A stretch of DNA of 64,000 bases, from contig CADEDN010000013.1 of assembly GCA_902826095.1 (NCBI GenBank), forward strand, positions 23,605 to 87,604, in the 5' to 3' direction. Of the stretch, positions 62,511 to 64,000 are shown one piece after another (position 1 is the first letter of the stretch; each line of letters starts with the position of its first letter). The position numbers were made by a program, and so were the translations under genes. Below the pieces are notes generated by a model that was not told where the DNA came from, did not search any database, and saw only the letters and a program-made list of their open reading frames with translations. Origin of the DNA: an uncultured Alphaproteobacteria bacterium. Its GTDB lineage: Bacteria > Pseudomonadota > Alphaproteobacteria > Caulobacterales > Parvularculaceae.

Positions 62511-63575
62511 ATGACAATGACGGTTGAGGATATGAAGGCGCGGCTGGTTCGCTTTCGCGACCTGGTGCCCTGCAAGACCGCCTTCATTGACGCGCGAACC
62601 CCCGGGAGCGACCAAAAGGAGAATTTCTGCATTATCGGGCCGGGGGTCGCTGAGAGCCCGGGGCAACACGTCCATGTCAAGATTCCTCATGGGTTCAATA
62701 TTGGCGGCGCCCGCCAGCCAAAGGGCTGCCTCAATTCTCAGCACAGCCATATATCAGAAGAAGTATTCCTTGTTCATTCAGGCGCATGGGCGTTCCGCTG
62801 GGGCCATGACGGCAAAGACGGCGAAGTCGTCTTGCGTGCGGGCGACGTAATATCGATCCCGATCAACGTGTTTCGCGGCTTCGAATGTGTGTCGCAAGAG
62901 GAGAGTTTCCTATTTGCGATTCTCGGCCGCGACGACCCGGGTCATGTCACCTGGGCGCCTTATGTTTTCGAAGAGGCAAAAGACTACGGTCTCGTTCTCA
63001 CACGCGCCGGTCAACTGGTGGACACGCGCGCCGGTGAGAAGATTCCTGAAGGCGATGAACCCTGCCGGCCGACCTCGCATGATGACCTGAAGAATTTTCG
63101 CCGCATGAGCGCCGCCGAAATGAACGCGTGCGTGCTCAAGGCGGGCGACGCCAAACTTAGCCGCGTGACCGACCTCGCGCAACATTCGAAAGGCGTCTCA
63201 GAAGCTGCGATTCTGGGGCCGGCGAACGAGGCGGAGCGCATTCACGCGGGCAAGATGTCGAACCCGCATGGATTCCATTTTCGCAAGATCGTTTTTGAAA
63301 AGAGCGGTCGGATTCCGCCGCATTCCCGAAGCGAGGAAGAAGTGGTATTCGTTCAGGACGGCGCTGTCACGCTGTTCTGGGGCGACAAATATCTCGAACT
63401 TGAAAAAGGCGACACCATCACGGTCCCGAAGACCCTCGTTCGCAGCTGGTGGTCAAACTCCGAGAATGGAGTGAATTTGTTCGTCGTGCGGGGCGGAGAT
63501 TCGCCGGCGGCTCCTATTTGGATTGACGATCAATTGATCGAGCAGAAGCAAAACTTGGCGAAGATGGCTTCATAG
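62511..63575 (+). CDS. Bicupin protein
   Basis: The 354-residue protein has two cupin barrels. The first holds 'CLNSQHSHISEEVFLVHSG' and 'LRAGDVISIPINVFRGFEC' (about residues 75-140). The second holds 'IPPHSRSEEEVVFVQDGAVT' and 'LEKGDTITVPKTLVRSWWSN' (about 265-330). The first has the His-x-His-x(n)-Glu metal pattern; the second keeps only part of it (His-Ser-Arg-Ser-Glu-Glu). A dioxygenase or isomerase of the island substrate is possible, but no known bicupin enzyme is recognised. Start 62511 follows GGGGGCCGG; 62517 and 62481 are alternatives. Confidence 0.78.
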   Translation: MTMTVEDMKARLVRFRDLVPCKTAFIDARTPGSDQKENFCIIGPGVAESPGQHVHVKIPHGFNIGGARQPKGCLNSQHSHISEEVFLVHSGAWAFRWGHDGKDGEVVLRAGDVISIPINVFRGFECVSQEESFLFAILGRDDPGHVTWAPYVFEEAKDYGLVLTRAGQLVDTRAGEKIPEGDEPCRPTSHDDLKNFRRMSAAEMNACVLKAGDAKLSRVTDLAQHSKGVSEAAILGPANEAERIHAGKMSNPHGFHFRKIVFEKSGRIPPHSRSEEEVVFVQDGAVTLFWGDKYLELEKGDTITVPKTLVRSWWSNSENGVNLFVVRGGDSPAAPIWIDDQLIEQKQNLAKMAS

Positions 63576-63626
63576 AAGCTGCAGAGGCGCAAGCCTTTCC
63601 GAACATTCATCCTCCCTGTACTTGTC

Positions 63627-63652
63627 ACGCTGGCGAAAGCCGGCGTTTTTTC
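63627..63652 (+). terminator. Terminator after the bicupin gene
   Basis: Stem ACGCTGGC / GCCGGCGT with a GAAA tetraloop and one G-T pair, followed by six T. It ends the last island transcript. Confidence 0.88.
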
Positions 63653-63923
63653 TATTGGAGAGATGATATGCATTCTCTTTCGGTCGCCGGAGCGGGCTAC
63701 ACGAGTTTGCGCCGTGCGGCAGCGAGTCAGCGCAGTGTCGCGATGAGAACGCCAAGCACGACTTGCACGCCGATATGACGAGGAAAATCGAGAAAGGTCT
63801 GCCAACCGAATTATTCCGGTCGACATGACTTTCGCCGACGAGAATAGAAGCGTTGGTAGACTGGTTGGTAGGAATTTTCCTAGTACAAAAAAGTACAATA
63901 AAAACAGAATGGTATTGGCTTTA
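63653..63923. other. Right island border, no recognised gene
   Basis: These 271 bp become AT-rich toward the tRNA. Notable are a direct repeat GTTGGTAG (about 63851 and 63863) and GTACAAAAAAGTACA (about 63882-63896). This is where an integrase gene would be expected; none is readable. Confidence 0.4.
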
Positions 63924-63924
63924 A

Positions 63925-64000
<76 letters not shown>

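Overview
The window is one continuous stretch of a high-GC alphaproteobacterial chromosome. The signs are the dense TonB-dependent receptors without SusD partners, the Entner-Doudoroff sugar cluster, the NDUFAF7/MidA-lgt-ubiK and prs-pgeF neighbourhoods, and many ATGA/GTGA stop-start overlaps. A Caulobacterales, Parvularculales or Hyphomonadaceae-like organism fits best, but no rRNA or other decisive marker is present, so this is inference.

Region 1 (1-12625) is mostly housekeeping. It opens inside a branched-chain 2-oxoacid dehydrogenase operon (E1 alpha, E1 beta, E2, E3). Two small sequence insertions sit in that operon: a compound palindrome inserted in frame in the E2 linker, and a four-helix-bundle gene bracketed by inverted arrays of a 7-bp repeat between E2 and E3. 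Then come a RimB-like protease and RimK ligase, an agmatinase-family ureohydrolase, and, on the minus strand, lgt, a MidA-like methyltransferase, pgeF and prs. ubiK, a YbjN-domain gene and proC follow on the plus strand.

Region 2 (12626-46911) is an alpha-glucan (maltodextrin/starch-like) uptake and breakdown locus joined to the Entner-Doudoroff pathway. It holds two TonB-dependent receptors, a LacI regulator, an MFS permease, an SSS symporter, four GH13 enzymes, a GH97 enzyme, a debranching-like lipoprotein, a secreted esterase, two flavin-dependent tryptophan-halogenase-family proteins and a 2-oxoglutarate/Fe(II)-oxygenase-like protein. It ends with zwf-pgl-edd-glk-eda and a cation/proton antiporter. 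Enzymes are predicted in several compartments: two lipoprotein hydrolases, a lipoprotein esterase, two enzymes with signal peptides, and two alpha-glucosidases without one. Together these would take an oligosaccharide from the outer membrane to pyruvate and glyceraldehyde-3-phosphate. A near-palindrome around TGCAAAATTTTGCA recurs upstream of three of the hydrolase operons.

Region 3 (47562-63943) looks like a genomic island of about 16.4 kb inserted in the 3' end of a tRNA-Phe gene. The last 20 bp of the tRNA (with CCA) are duplicated at 47562-47581. Beside that distal copy lies what appears to be the original tRNA terminator, now 16 kb from the tRNA. The island carries a catabolic regulon for an unidentified substrate: TonB receptor, SSS symporter, two tandem-SnoaL proteins, SDR, HisD-like dehydrogenase, LacI regulator, alpha/beta hydrolase, MetE-like protein, HpaI-type aldolase, amidohydrolase and bicupin. 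Six 16-bp pseudo-palindromes centred on CG (best copy TTGCATTCGAATGCAA) precede its transcription units and are the likely operators of the island's LacI protein. No integrase gene is recognisable. Gene remnants cluster in and next to the island: an IS5-type transposase, a DUF779 fragment and a frameshifted SnoaL gene.

No CRISPR array, rRNA or complete insertion sequence was seen.
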